A DNA stretch of 50,339 nucleotides from Virgibacillus alimentarius. Its GTDB lineage: Bacteria; Bacillota; Bacilli; Bacillales; Amphibacillaceae. A program made the position numbers and the translations under genes. A model generated the notes under the pieces. The model worked only from the letters and a program-made list of their open reading frames with translations. It did no database searches and had not been told where the DNA came from. Each line of letters begins with the position of its first letter. Within the stretch, counting starts at the first letter, position 1. The stretch lies in NCBI RefSeq assembly GCF_000709085.1, contig NZ_JFBD01000002.1, forward strand, positions 1 to 50,339. The letters are read 5' to 3'. Positions 1 to 8,850 of the stretch are shown here, one piece after another.

Positions 1-72
1 AATTACATTACATATAATAAAACTCTTGTGTATATGGATAGAAAACGTTATAATATCTAATGTGTCTAATAT

Positions 73-146
73 GTGCCCGTAGCTCAGCAGGATAGAGCAA
101 TGGTTTCCGGTACCATGTGTCGGGGGTTCGAATCCTCTCGGGCGCG
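73..146 (+). tRNA. tRNA-Arg (anticodon CCG), rebuilt by prophage
   Basis: The cloverleaf folds by eye: acceptor GTGCCCG (73-79) with CGGGCGC (139-145), D-stem GCTC/GAGC, anticodon stem ATGGT/ACCAT around loop TTCCGGT (anticodon CCG), T-loop TTCGAAT, discriminator G146. CCA is not encoded. Bases from 101 onward are duplicated at attR, so the 3' two thirds of this gene are phage-supplied sequence that restores a functional tRNA. Nothing else is seen in bases 1-72. Confidence 0.95.
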
Positions 147-150
147 TTAT
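101..150 (+). repeat. attL core (50-bp direct repeat)
   Basis: Identical to 46127-46176. The repeat starts in the anticodon stem and runs four bases past the discriminator. The preceding base differs (A100 versus T46126), as does the following base (G151 versus A46177), so 50 bp is the exact length of identity. Confidence 0.95.
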
Positions 151-165
151 GTTGAAAGTTAATAG

Positions 166-210
166 TAGCAAGGCTCCGAGCAACTTTCGGAACCTTGCTA
201 ATTTTGTTTT
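166..210 (+). terminator. Phage-encoded terminator behind the tRNA
   Basis: Stem AGCAAGG (167-173) pairs with CCTTGCT (193-199), extended inward by CTCCGA/TCGGAA with one mismatch, followed by ATTTTGTTTT. It replaces the host terminator that insertion moved to 46191, so tRNA transcription does not run into the phage. Confidence 0.8.
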
Positions 211-304
211 CTATAGCTATATTTCTAACAAACTTCTAACCTATTAATTTTTTTCGATCAAATAACTGTTAATAGTGCTCCGTAGCAAAAAACAAAAATC
301 ACAC

Positions 305-332
305 CTAATAAAATTTCTCTTCAAATTACATA
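305..332 (+). repeat. 28-bp 3'-UTR repeat, copy 1
   Basis: Matches 845-872 at 25 of 28 positions. Each copy leads directly into an intrinsic terminator (333-360 and 873-903). The two copies bracket the SOS-type gene at 472-816, so the gene may have arrived as a unit or one module duplicated. No gene is seen between 211 and 410. Confidence 0.7.
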
Positions 333-360
333 GGCCTACTTGCTGCGGTGGGCCTTTTTT
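333..360 (+). terminator. Intrinsic terminator
   Basis: GGCCTAC pairs with GTGGGCC around a short loop and is followed by TTTTTT. It lies before the promoter at 411 and insulates the SOS-type gene from upstream transcription. Confidence 0.75.
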
Positions 361-410
361 AAATTGCTGTTACTAAAAAAGAAAACCTATTTTATTTATC
401 CTTTTTAAGA

Positions 411-439
411 TTGACTTTTCCCTATAGTTTCTATATTAT
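411..439 (+). promoter_or_regulatory. Sigma-A type promoter of the SOS gene
   Basis: TTGACT (411-416), 17-base spacer, TATTAT (434-439). The expected start point falls inside the LexA-like palindrome at 441-454, so a bound repressor would block initiation. Confidence 0.8.
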
Positions 440-440
440 T

Positions 441-454
441 AGAACAAATGTTCC
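441..454 (+). promoter_or_regulatory. LexA/DinR box
   Basis: AGAACAAATGTTCC matches the Bacillus LexA (DinR) consensus CGAACRNRYGTTYC at 13 of 14 positions; only the first base differs. Its place right after the -10 hexamer is the classical repressing position. Confidence 0.75.
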
Positions 455-471
455 CAAAGGAGTAACTTGTC

Positions 472-816
472 ATGAACAAAAATTTAATTGATAAATTTAT
501 AGCAATGCCTTTAGCAGTTACAGTGTTTAAGCAAGATCAGAATCAATTTAAATCATTTAAGATGAGGAATCTTTATTTAGATAAGTTGGATGCGGTTATA
601 GACAGAATGGAGAAAGATTTTTATTCACTGAAACAAACTTTAATTAGTAAATACCATTTAGATGTAAAAGTTATCGATCAGTGCACGTATAATGTGAATG
701 GAAAAGTTATAGAATATACTCCAGAGGAAATGAAATTGATGACTAGTGAGGTTATGCATGAATATTTATTTAAAGTGAAGGAATTTGAAAGGAAAGAACG
801 AATATGGAATGTATAG
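472..816 (+). CDS. SOS-controlled prophage protein of unknown function
   Basis: 114 residues, ATG preceded by AAAGGAG. The protein is charged and mostly helical, with a basic first half (FKMRNLYLDKLD) and an acidic middle; no signal peptide or membrane segment. I do not recognise a family. It is a single-gene unit: own promoter with LexA box, own terminator at 873, orientation opposite to the late genes. That layout is typical of a moron expressed from the lysogen after DNA damage. It is not YolD-like, the usual SOS partner of UvrX, by sequence. Function unknown. Confidence 0.85.
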   Translation: MNKNLIDKFIAMPLAVTVFKQDQNQFKSFKMRNLYLDKLDAVIDRMEKDFYSLKQTLISKYHLDVKVIDQCTYNVNGKVIEYTPEEMKLMTSEVMHEYLFKVKEFERKERIWNV

Positions 817-872
817 TGCATAATAACAAACCTGTTTGGCCAAACTAATAAAACTTCCCTTCAAACTACATA

Positions 873-903
873 AGCTACCCGAAATAGGGTAGCTCTTTTT
901 TTA
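873..903 (+). terminator. Terminator of the SOS-type gene
   Basis: GCTACCC-GAAATA-GGGTAGC followed by TCTTTTTTT. It is preceded by the second copy of the 28-bp repeat (845-872). Confidence 0.9.
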
Positions 904-939
904 TATGAAATCATTCATCTTTAGGAAAAGCATATTACA

Positions 940-1015
940 GTCCTAATCACCGCACCAGCTACTACCGATATAGGGGACTCTATGGACAAGGTAACTAAGC
1001 ACAATGATTAAGGAC
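940..1015. other. Gene-free stretch with long inverted repeat
   Basis: Between 904 and 1125 no gene is seen. GTCCTAATCA (940-949) pairs with TGATTAAGGAC (1005-1015, one bulged A) across about 55 bases; a second pairing AGGGAGA/TCTCTT follows at about 1018-1043. It could be a structured RNA, an integrase arm region or the leader of the gene at 1126. I cannot decide between these. Confidence 0.35.
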
Positions 1016-1125
1016 CAGGGAGAAGGAAGGTTTACCTCTCTTACAGTACAACATATTTTTTAAATTATGGTAAGATGAATAAAACAATCAACGAGATAGC
1101 ACAAATTTAGTTAGGAGGTGAAAAA

Positions 1126-1272
1126 GTGAAATACAAATTAGACATGAAAGACATTCCGCCGGAAACAAAAAAAGAAATGGATAGATTCTTTTTTAGGACT
1201 AGCATACCTAGAATCATAGAGGAAGAAAAACGGAGAAAAAAGAAAGGAAAAGATGGCGAATGCAACAACTAA
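1126..1272 (+). CDS. Small basic protein, hypothetical
   Basis: 48 residues, GTG start eight bases after a perfect AGGAGG. Sequence begins MKYKLDMKDIPPETKKEMD and ends in a lysine/arginine-rich tail (EEEKRRKKKGKDGE). No family recognised. The strong ribosome-binding site and codon pattern make it likely real. It reads toward the endolysin gene, with a bidirectional hairpin between them. Confidence 0.6.
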   Translation: MKYKLDMKDIPPETKKEMDRFFFRTSIPRIIEEEKRRKKKGKDGECNN

Positions 1273-1338
1273 ACATCAATTTAACAATACCAGTACCTGT
1301 TGATCAAGATTAATAATCAAGGTATAGAAGGTAAGTAA

Positions 1339-1372
1339 TTTTTAGACCGCCCTAAAAAGAGCGGTCTTCATT
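1339..1372. terminator. Bidirectional terminator at the end of the late operon
   Basis: AGACCGC (1344-1350) pairs with GCGGTCT (1361-1367). On the minus strand it follows the endolysin stop and runs into TAAAAATT; on the plus strand it is followed by a weaker T-rich run. It separates the convergent late operon and the left-end plus-strand genes. Confidence 0.75.
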
Positions 1373-1373
1373 A

Positions 1374-2276
1374 TTATTTCACGTCTTTTTTATACACCCA
1401 AGACATGATCCCATCCAGCAGCACCCGATCAGATTTAACTTGAATGATTTTGTAGGTACTGCCTTTAACGTAGCTTGCAATGGACTCTCCAGTAGCAAAA
1501 TGAGTCGCTGTTTTCTTGACGGTTACTTTATCCCCTACAGCAAAGGATGTGGAACCTCCTGAACTTCCGGATCCACTTACTTTCAATACTTGTCCAGGAT
1601 GGATAGTATCACCTTTAAGGTTATTTAAGGATTTTAATTCTTTTACAGTCATACCATGATCTTTAGCGATTTCCCATAGAGTATCGCCTTTTTTAACGGT
1701 GTAGGTGCCATCGCTAGGTGTAGATCCACCACTCCCTTTTTCAAGACCAAATGCTTTAGCAATACCATTAACATGGCCACGTGCAACATCATTAATCCAA
1801 GACTGTGATTTCATCTTGCTTGCATCAGAGCTATGGTCAATAAATCCATTTTCAGTGAGTACGGCTGGCATAGCCGATTCCCGTAATACATGGAGGTTAG
1901 CTTTCTTTTTTCCTCGATCTCTCATATTAATCTTTTTCATCACTTCATTATGGATATCACTTTGGATTTTTCCTGTTTTTGAAGAACTTGAAACGGTGGT
2001 ATAGATATAATCCTCATAACCTGTTCCACCACCTGCATTAATATGAATAGATAAGAAAAGGTCTGCACCCCATGCATTAGCTTCGTTAGTTCTTTGTGTC
2101 AATGTAGGGTAGCTGTCTCCTGTTCGTGACATTTTAACTGACACGCCTTTATATTCTCCAAAGTACTGCTGCACTTTCTTTGCAATCTTTAATGTGATGT
2201 CCTTTTCTTTAATACCATTAGCTTGTGCACCTGGGTCACTGCCACCATGTCCTGCATCAATAAAAATACGTACCAT
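1374..2276 (-). CDS. Endolysin: N-acetylmuramoyl-L-alanine amidase with LysM
   Basis: 300 residues. Residues 1-175 are an Amidase_3-type zinc amidase: the start [14 protein letters not shown] carries the first zinc His, a mid-domain SIHINAG the second, and VLTENGFID the catalytic Glu. A LysM module follows ([20 protein letters not shown], about 190-235) that binds peptidoglycan, then an SH3-like C-terminal domain ending WVYKKDVK. No signal peptide, so export relies on the holin. The ATG at 2276 is chosen over an upstream TTG at 2288 because GAGAGG lies 12 bases before the ATG but touches the TTG. Last gene of the lysis cassette. Confidence 0.95.
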   Translation of the reverse strand: MVRIFIDAGHGGSDPGAQANGIKEKDITLKIAKKVQQYFGEYKGVSVKMSRTGDSYPTLTQRTNEANAWGADLFLSIHINAGGGTGYEDYIYTTVSSSSKTGKIQSDIHNEVMKKINMRDRGKKKANLHVLRESAMPAVLTENGFIDHSSDASKMKSQSWINDVARGHVNGIAKAFGLEKGSGGSTPSDGTYTVKKGDTLWEIAKDHGMTVKELKSLNNLKGDTIHPGQVLKVSGSGSSGGSTSFAVGDKVTVKKTATHFATGESIASYVKGSTYKIIQVKSDRVLLDGIMSWVYKKDVK

Positions 2277-2280
2277 ATTA

Positions 2281-2775
2281 TCAAACAACCTCTCTTTTTA
2301 TGAATTGTCCATTTTCGTTTCTTGCGCTCATATTCGGGCGCGATATACCTAATTCTTTTACATAGGAAGCTACTGTTGACTTGCCAATACCTAATTGTTT
2401 CGCTATATATCTACCAGAAAATCCTTGCGAATAAAGCTTTTCTATTTCCTTAACGTTGTACTTTCTTACACCTTTTTTATCAAGTGTGTTGTGCAATCTT
2501 CTATGGTGTTGTGCTGTTAACAACTCCAGATTCTCAATCCTATTATCCGTCTTGACTTTATTCTTATGGTGGATAATCTCATCGGGCCGTAGCATTCTTC
2601 TTAGATGTTTCTCCATAACTAATCTGTGCTCTCGAACATAATTATTGTTTGCGTTAGGATGATTCGGTTTTCTTACTATGACATAACCGTCACCGTCCAT
2701 GGTTCGCCCCTTTGTTTTGGATTGTCTAGAAAGATCAGGCTTATCATGGTTTTCTTTGATAACCATTTTTACCAC
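2281..2775 (-). CDS. Free-standing HNH homing endonuclease
   Basis: 164 residues. The core [13 protein letters not shown] followed by [20 protein letters not shown] is the HNH_3-type metal-dependent nuclease seen in phage-borne homing endonucleases. The C-terminal part ([25 protein letters not shown], given here only as a landmark near residue 110-135) is a helix-turn-helix for DNA binding. It sits between holin and endolysin, ends 4 bases before the endolysin ATG, and probably arrived as a selfish insertion in the lysis cassette. No intron is visible around it. Confidence 0.9.
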   Translation of the reverse strand: MVKMVIKENHDKPDLSRQSKTKGRTMDGDGYVIVRKPNHPNANNNYVREHRLVMEKHLRRMLRPDEIIHHKNKVKTDNRIENLELLTAQHHRRLHNTLDKKGVRKYNVKEIEKLYSQGFSGRYIAKQLGIGKSTVASYVKELGISRPNMSARNENGQFIKREVV

Positions 2776-2824
2776 TCTCCTTTAATATTTTTTGCATTAA
2801 AAAAAGACACCCAATTCGAGCGTC

Positions 2825-3061
2825 TTATTTCATGCCATGATCTTTTAAATATTTTTTATTTTGTCGAGCTTGCTTAGTAATATCTGTATCAAAATACGTG
2901 GCAATCAGAGCCATCACAACTGTTGCTACTGTTGATACAGCCTCATAAATTTGTTCATCAGTAAATGGCAAAGGGTCAAATCCAAATCCTATTAAGAATT
3001 GGTTGATTAAAACTATTACCAGCACAACAATACGAACGATCATATTCTTATTAAATTGCAT
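2825..3061 (-). CDS. Holin, SPP1 family
   Basis: 78 residues starting MQFNKNMIVRIVVLV behind AAAGGAGGTGATAAAC. Two membrane helices (about 8-28 and 42-62) flank a short loop with FDPLPFTDEQIY; the C-terminus is charged (KQARQNKKYLKDHG). This matches SPP1-type holins, which form lesions in the cytoplasmic membrane to release the endolysin. An in-frame upstream extension to 3139 lacks a ribosome-binding site and overlaps the XhlA-like gene, so it is discarded. Confidence 0.9.
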   Translation of the reverse strand: MQFNKNMIVRIVVLVIVLINQFLIGFGFDPLPFTDEQIYEAVSTVATVVMALIATYFDTDITKQARQNKKYLKDHGMK

Positions 3062-3075
3062 GTTTATCACCTCCT

Positions 3076-3354
3076 TTAAATGGACTGATTCATTAGTAAA
3101 ATAATTAGTGTAATCAAAGCAAAAATCCATCCGCCCCAATTGCGAATGGATTCACCTACTGATTGTTTGCCTTGTGTCATAGCTTTCATTTCATTTACTT
3201 GTTCTTTGACTGCCCCTAGTTCTTCTCTCAATCCGTTATATTTTTTAATAATATTTCTCGTTTCTTTCATTTCCGCTCGTAGATCTCGAAAATCGCCTTG
3301 CATTGCGTTTAACTGTTCAAATAATTCTTTGTTGCTATACCATTGTTCACTCAT
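3076..3354 (-). CDS. xhlA: XhlA-like holin-associated membrane protein
   Basis: 92 residues starting MSEQWYSNKELFEQL. A coiled-coil N-terminal half (residues 10-60) and one C-terminal membrane helix (WGGWIFALITLIILLMNQ) are the features of XhlA/hemolysin-type proteins found next to holins in PBSX and related phages. AGGGGG lies six bases before the ATG at 3354; a TTG two codons upstream is too close. First gene of the lysis cassette. Confidence 0.85.
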   Translation of the reverse strand: MSEQWYSNKELFEQLNAMQGDFRDLRAEMKETRNIIKKYNGLREELGAVKEQVNEMKAMTQGKQSVGESIRNWGGWIFALITLIILLMNQSI

Positions 3355-3440
3355 GCTCAACCCCCTGTGAATCTATATATATTAATACATCCTATATCGT
3401 TTAAAGATAACGAATATCATCGCCACCTTTAAAATAGCAT

Positions 3441-3470
3441 AAAAATAACACCTGATTTTTAATCGGTGTT
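3441..3470 (-). terminator. Intrinsic terminator between tail and lysis genes
   Basis: On the minus strand AACACCGAT pairs with ATCAGGTGTT (one bulge), then ATTTTTAT. It overlaps the last codons of the 53-residue gene at 3459. Confidence 0.6.
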
Positions 3471-3620
3471 GTCATCCTTATTATCTCCTTTTAATTCGTC
3501 AATTTTTTCTCGCTGACTAGTTATGATCGCATCTTTATAACTATTCTCCTTCACTAAATCCATATAGCTTTGCATCAACGAATTATAAGCATATTGTAGA
3601 TTGACTTTTTGTTGTTCCAT
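3459..3620 (-). CDS. Small helical protein downstream of tail protein
   Basis: 53 residues (begins MEQQKVNLQYAYNSLMQSYM, ends DNKDDNTD). The ATG overlaps the stop of the 1739-residue tail gene (TGATG), and the ribosome-binding site AGGAGG lies inside that gene's last codons, so it is translationally coupled. Small helical proteins at this position are common between tail fibre and holin genes of Firmicutes siphophages; function unknown. Confidence 0.75.
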   Translation of the reverse strand: MEQQKVNLQYAYNSLMQSYMDLVKENSYKDAIITSQREKIDELKGDNKDDNTD

Positions 3621-6600
3621 CAATAAGTACCTCCTAAATGATCAATTATTGCTTTCTCTAACGTTTCTATCCTTTCATTTTGTGATTCCAATTTATTCTT
3701 TAATTGTTTGTTTTCATTGTATAGATCATCCACTCTGTTTGTTTGATGCTTTAAAGAACCTGCAATAACACCTACAAAATTATCTTGTATAACATATTCG
3801 CCATCTGCACTAATTAATTCATAGGGTGCTTCATCTAAAATCATTCCATAGCTTTCTTTTCTTCGTGTTGATCTTGCATTCTTTTGACCATCCGTCTTGT
3901 AATGGAATGATTTCAATTTTATGTTGTCAAAAATTCCTTGTGCTTTTTCAGTCTTTAAGTCATTTATATTTTCTTTTGATTCTCTTTTAGATAATTTGTG
4001 CTCCTCATTTCGGTGGATGTGGTTCGTGTATATTCTCCATAGCCTAGCATTAGGATTACCTATATAACCCCAACCACTAACATTAGGTTTAATCGTTTGA
4101 TTCCATGCACCATCTCCTTCATAGTTTGATCTGCTGAATATCCAATAGTTAGAATCATTACTCATTACAAACCTATGTTGCTTTGCGTAATGAGTGGCAT
4201 ATTCTTTCGCTCTGTACTCTACATAAACATCTGATGCTTCAGTACCAACTACAAACGTATCATTGACGTTCATTCCAACTCCTGCCGATTTACTGCCATT
4301 ACCGCTGAAGAACCTTATTGTACTAGGGTCTGATTGCCCTTTACCTCCAAGATTTCTAATGCCAATGTGGATTCTTTCATTTCCACTACTATCAACAGAA
4401 ACAAATCCTGTATCATCAATCTTAATTTCCTGCTTACCATCATGGACACCAACAGTTATTTTTCCAGTATCAACTATTCCTGCTTTCAAGGCATTTGTAG
4501 ATACGGTATCGTTGTAAAGATTTCCTCCATCAATATAAGTAGTATCTCCATAAACCCATGCTTCGTAAGGATTCCACTCTGTCGCTTTCTTCCCTTTTTC
4601 TAACTTAGGTTCCCCAAAAAGGAAATATGCAGCTTTCCCATTTGTTGATTCGGAACCAATGAATATTGCAATATCATCTGCACTATCTCCAGAATATGTG
4701 AACGTGTAGGTATATTTATATAAAGACTTATTGAATCCGTTATATTCAATCGTGTCTATTTTCTCTTTTGAAAAATTGAAACTTTCTCTTATTGCACCGC
4801 TATAATATATACCGCAAGAAGTAAAATCTGAATCTAACCAATCACTTGAAAAACCTATCATAGAAAAAGTGTAGGTTTCTCCGTTTCTTAATTTATAACG
4901 ATAAGGTGTTCTTATTCTAGGGTTATCACCTTCTTCGACACCACTTCCTACATTTACATGTAAGAAATTATATCCGTCTACTTCTCTTGTACTTAATCCT
5001 TTTATATAGCTTATCCAACTTACCCAATCATCAACATGATGTTTTTTGCTAAAATCCGTATAGGATAATATGTTACTAGAGCCTAATTCAATTTGTGTTG
5101 GGTCGTAACCTTCTTCAAATACGGTTTCAGGTCCAACTGCAACTTGATTACCTCTTAATCTTCCTTTTATATCAGCATCTGTTATTTCTACATTGGCGAT
5201 CTTAGCAAAATCTATTTTTGCATCTCCTGCAATCATTTCATTCGTGATTATTCCATCTTTGATATAGACTTTTCCATTTTCTACTACTAAATCACCATCG
5301 ATAGATACACGTTCAGCATCAATTTCAATTTCCTCTGGGGATTGGTTAATAGTTGAAATGACACCATTTTTTTCTACTTTTAATTTAATATTATCTGCGT
5401 TTTGTGTAATGCTCGATTCTGCTTCAGTTACTCTGATATTCATATCATCCATGTCAGTTTCGTATTTTTCTTCTTTAACCCTTAAAGCTATTTCCTTTGA
5501 TTGTTGATCTATTTCAGAACCTAATTTTTTAATGTCATATTTAATATCTTGAGGATTAGGTTGCCATGGCAATGCTCTTGTTCCTTCTTGAAGTTGCACT
5601 TCCCATATTCTGAACCAACTGTTGCTTGTATCTCTTGATGATACTCCACCAATTTTTAATTGTGCTTCTTTCATAGTTTGGTTAGCTTCAAACTTTAAAA
5701 TTTGTAAATTTGTATCGTACCTAGATGATGTTTCTGTTATATCTAACGATTGTTCATTTTCATTATCAAATATTTTAATTAAACTGAAGTCAACTCTAGG
5801 ACTTCCTCCAGTCCTTCTTTCAACGAATGATAAAACATATTTTTTTCCTTTTTCAACATAAAATGTTTCAGGAAATATAAAGCCGACTTCATCTCCCTTG
5901 ACCGCAGGTCTTTTTCTGACTCTCGCTATATCTCCTGTGTATGTTACATAGCTTGAATATGGGGATGTTTGATCAATTTCGGTTTCTTCAAATGGTATTA
6001 AATTTGTTACGTTTTCTTCTTCATTAAAGTCGGTATTCCTTAAAATATTTCTTCCACTAATCTCTAAATCGTTGATTTTATCAATGACATAGGATTCGTT
6101 GACCTTACTATTGATTCTGTCTGAATGTTGTTTAAATGTTGAGTTTGTATCGTCTTTAAATGTCTTATAGTCTGTCTCTAATCCAGATACTTCACTTTCA
6201 ATTCCCTTTGCGGTTTGCTCGATCTCGCTTGTGTATTTTTGTAAATTGTCGATTTCATTTTCCATATCTTCCGGCGCAGGTGACCAGTCGGTGGCTTTGT
6301 TGCCTTTTTCGAGCATAATGTCAGGTATATCATCTGATGCGTTTGACAAATAGATAAAACCCCATGTAATTCCTTGAGGTACTTTTAATTTGTTTTCAGT
6401 ATTTGGAGGTTGATCATCTAACCTAAAAGCTTTGTCGATTACGGGAGAACCTTCCTTCGGTTCTTCGTTAAACCAATATACAGCCCAACGATTATTCGTA
6501 TCAGACAATCTGTATAATACCCACTCTTCTCCTTCTTCAACAGGAAAAGAATACCCTCGCCAATCTGATCTAGACTCTAATATGTCACCTCCAACCCATG

Positions 6601-8839
6601 CAAGATTATTAATTTTTTCTCTTACAAAGTAATTCCTTCCACCAATGTCAATTTTCCCTAATTCGCCTTGTACATAGGTTTCGTCTACCTTTGACCTGAT
6701 CTTTTTAGCATTTTGTTCGATACTGCTGGTATTTGATTCTATATTATTCAAGATTCCTTTTTTATCAGTCTGATATTGTTCATCAGATACCTTTAATTCA
6801 ATTTTCCTTGCGTTTTGTTCAATAGAAGATTGGTTATCTGATATTGATGTTTCAAGGCTTTCTTTATCCTGTTGATACTGTGTATCATTTACCTTAGTTT
6901 TAATATCCTTTTCTGACTGACTAATACGGGTCTCATGACTTTTCAAATCCGTTATGATGCCTTCTTTATCTGTTTCATAAACTGTCTTTGATACGACATT
7001 GTCAAACATATCATCTAACTGTTCAATGGTGTAAACATCATCTTTATTCGCTTTATCAACTAGCTTGCCATTAACAAATTCAGCATCAACTTTATCTGCT
7101 AAATCTGTGATGATTTCCCCGACTTTTTCTTGATATTCACCGATATCGACTGCCCCAATATCATCTGCGCTTATAGGTGACAAAGGAACCCATTCTGTAC
7201 CATTCCAACGTTTTAAAACATAAGGTTTATTGCTAATGTCTAGCCAAAACTTATAATCATCAGGACTAGGTGCTTCTTCTCCTTCATAAATGCTATATTC
7301 AATAAATTCAGGAACAATATCTTCCAGATCAGGTAATTCTAATTGAACAGTTGAAGCACTTACTTGTTCAGAATAATCACTAGGTGTACCATGCGTGTTT
7401 ACTGCACGTACTCTAAAATACCATTTTTCATCTGTATCAGCTTCAAAGTTATAACCCCCTACTTTCCCCCTGTAAACTAAATTTGTCTTATCAGGAGTGA
7501 ATCCATTAATTTCTGAAGCATATACCTCATAGTTTGATATTATATGAGTTGGTTCATAGTCCCATGAAAGCATGATCGTTTTAAATAACCCTTCTGCTTT
7601 AACATTTTTAGGTACATCTGGCTTAATGTCTGGGAATTTTTCATCTGTTACAGGTCCACCTCCTGCATCCCAATTTCCACTATCTTCTTTTACCTTATCT
7701 ACAACCCAATCAATGTCAGTATTGTCTGGGTCTAAATCTAATATGTTGCCAAGTTTGACATCACCGCTGCTAGGGTCTCCAATATCGTAAGTCATTTCCA
7801 TAACACGACTTTCAATGAGTATCATTGGTTTGATATCTTTATCCCTAGCAATGCCTGTATCGCCAATGAACACTTCTTCGTGTTCATAACCTGATATTTT
7901 ATAAAAGGTTTTAATAGACATTTCATATTGTGCCTTTGGTTCTTTTTCATTCTGAACCGCTTGCCATGTTTTATTTAAAAGTTTTTCTGGCTCTTTTTCT
8001 TCATTATCTTCATAAAGAGCAAAACGGTGTTCCATTTCTCCTGTTTCAGGGTTATAGATGCCATGCTTCTTTCTTGCATCTTCATCTCCGACCCATTCCT
8101 GCCCTTTCGGCTTATCAACTGGGTCTCCATTATCCTTAGACCAAACAACATCACGAAATGTTATTTTTCGGCTATGGCCACCACCCTCCGTTTCCAATGA
8201 TGAACCTTTTCCATATAAAGCCGTTTTAGGATAATAAAGAATGGTTCTAGTAATGTTTTGAATATCTTTACCAATTTCAAATCGCTTTCCTTTATCTTCA
8301 CCTTTTCGATCTAGGATATCTATATATCTTCCAACTATTTTATTGTCTTTTATTTCAATGCGATCAATAACTTCTCCGCCCCATGTTTCGATTAGCTTTT
8401 CAAGACACTTATAGGCACTTTTGAAATAAAAGCTAGTTGAGTTTTTCCCTAAATTAGCTACATTCCCTACTTTCCATCTTGAGTTTTCTAAAATTAACCC
8501 CAGAACAAACTCGGCCGATCTGTCCTGGGGCTTCCTTTCCTCTACCATTACATCTGTTAATTCATCCATAGCAGGTTTGCACTGTATTTCTTTTTCCGTT
8601 GATTCTCCATCCTGATCATCTGTTTCACGAATAGTAAACAATCTTAGATTACCTTTTAAGTCTCTAAATGCGACCTGATTTCCACCAACTAAATAATCGG
8701 CATCTTGATCATCAGCAGGAAAAACAATAGAAAAGGAAACAGGCTTCTTAACTGTTTCCTTGAAAGGTGCTTCTATATATTTATCTGTCACTGCTAAAAT
8801 ATTATCAAACTTATCAAATATAAATATTTTCTCTCGCAT
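3620..8839 (-). CDS. Tail-associated protein/tail spike with S74-type chaperone
   Basis: 1739 residues. About 1-350: prophage tail endopeptidase (Tal) fold that caps the baseplate (start MREKIFIFDKFDNILAV). About 410-500: fibronectin type III domain (VPKNVKAEGLFKTIMLSW ... WYFRVRAVN). A coiled-coil repeat region follows, interleaved with at least three jelly-roll-like modules of the GRNYF/GRNIL type ending in KATDW or ALPWQPN. The last ~125 residues (LSKRESKENINDLK ... NENKQLKNKLESQNERIETLE) resemble the peptidase S74 intramolecular chaperone with its Ser-Lys motif and trimerising coiled coil, which self-cleaves after folding. It likely binds the host wall or teichoic acid; the receptor is not predictable. 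A single gene combines roles that many phages split. Confidence 0.9.
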   Translation of the reverse strand: MREKIFIFDKFDNILAVTDKYIEAPFKETVKKPVSFSIVFPADDQDADYLVGGNQVAFRDLKGNLRLFTIRETDDQDGESTEKEIQCKPAMDELTDVMVEERKPQDRSAEFVLGLILENSRWKVGNVANLGKNSTSFYFKSAYKCLEKLIETWGGEVIDRIEIKDNKIVGRYIDILDRKGEDKGKRFEIGKDIQNITRTILYYPKTALYGKGSSLETEGGGHSRKITFRDVVWSKDNGDPVDKPKGQEWVGDEDARKKHGIYNPETGEMEHRFALYEDNEEKEPEKLLNKTWQAVQNEKEPKAQYEMSIKTFYKISGYEHEEVFIGDTGIARDKDIKPMILIESRVMEMTYDIGDPSSGDVKLGNILDLDPDNTDIDWVVDKVKEDSGNWDAGGGPVTDEKFPDIKPDVPKNVKAEGLFKTIMLSWDYEPTHIISNYEVYASEINGFTPDKTNLVYRGKVGGYNFEADTDEKWYFRVRAVNTHGTPSDYSEQVSASTVQLELPDLEDIVPEFIEYSIYEGEEAPSPDDYKFWLDISNKPYVLKRWNGTEWVPLSPISADDIGAVDIGEYQEKVGEIITDLADKVDAEFVNGKLVDKANKDDVYTIEQLDDMFDNVVSKTVYETDKEGIITDLKSHETRISQSEKDIKTKVNDTQYQQDKESLETSISDNQSSIEQNARKIELKVSDEQYQTDKKGILNNIESNTSSIEQNAKKIRSKVDETYVQGELGKIDIGGRNYFVREKINNLAWVGGDILESRSDWRGYSFPVEEGEEWVLYRLSDTNNRWAVYWFNEEPKEGSPVIDKAFRLDDQPPNTENKLKVPQGITWGFIYLSNASDDIPDIMLEKGNKATDWSPAPEDMENEIDNLQKYTSEIEQTAKGIESEVSGLETDYKTFKDDTNSTFKQHSDRINSKVNESYVIDKINDLEISGRNILRNTDFNEEENVTNLIPFEETEIDQTSPYSSYVTYTGDIARVRKRPAVKGDEVGFIFPETFYVEKGKKYVLSFVERRTGGSPRVDFSLIKIFDNENEQSLDITETSSRYDTNLQILKFEANQTMKEAQLKIGGVSSRDTSNSWFRIWEVQLQEGTRALPWQPNPQDIKYDIKKLGSEIDQQSKEIALRVKEEKYETDMDDMNIRVTEAESSITQNADNIKLKVEKNGVISTINQSPEEIEIDAERVSIDGDLVVENGKVYIKDGIITNEMIAGDAKIDFAKIANVEITDADIKGRLRGNQVAVGPETVFEEGYDPTQIELGSSNILSYTDFSKKHHVDDWVSWISYIKGLSTREVDGYNFLHVNVGSGVEEGDNPRIRTPYRYKLRNGETYTFSMIGFSSDWLDSDFTSCGIYYSGAIRESFNFSKEKIDTIEYNGFNKSLYKYTYTFTYSGDSADDIAIFIGSESTNGKAAYFLFGEPKLEKGKKATEWNPYEAWVYGDTTYIDGGNLYNDTVSTNALKAGIVDTGKITVGVHDGKQEIKIDDTGFVSVDSSGNERIHIGIRNLGGKGQSDPSTIRFFSGNGSKSAGVGMNVNDTFVVGTEASDVYVEYRAKEYATHYAKQHRFVMSNDSNYWIFSRSNYEGDGAWNQTIKPNVSGWGYIGNPNARLWRIYTNHIHRNEEHKLSKRESKENINDLKTEKAQGIFDNIKLKSFHYKTDGQKNARSTRRKESYGMILDEAPYELISADGEYVIQDNFVGVIAGSLKHQTNRVDDLYNENKQLKNKLESQNERIETLEKAIIDHLGGTY

Positions 8840-8850
8840 TTGCTATCATC

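Noticed and set aside
4263-4603. Plus-strand ORFs opposite the tail spike gene
   Set aside because: Two overlapping frames without ribosome-binding sites inside a well-supported minus-strand gene.
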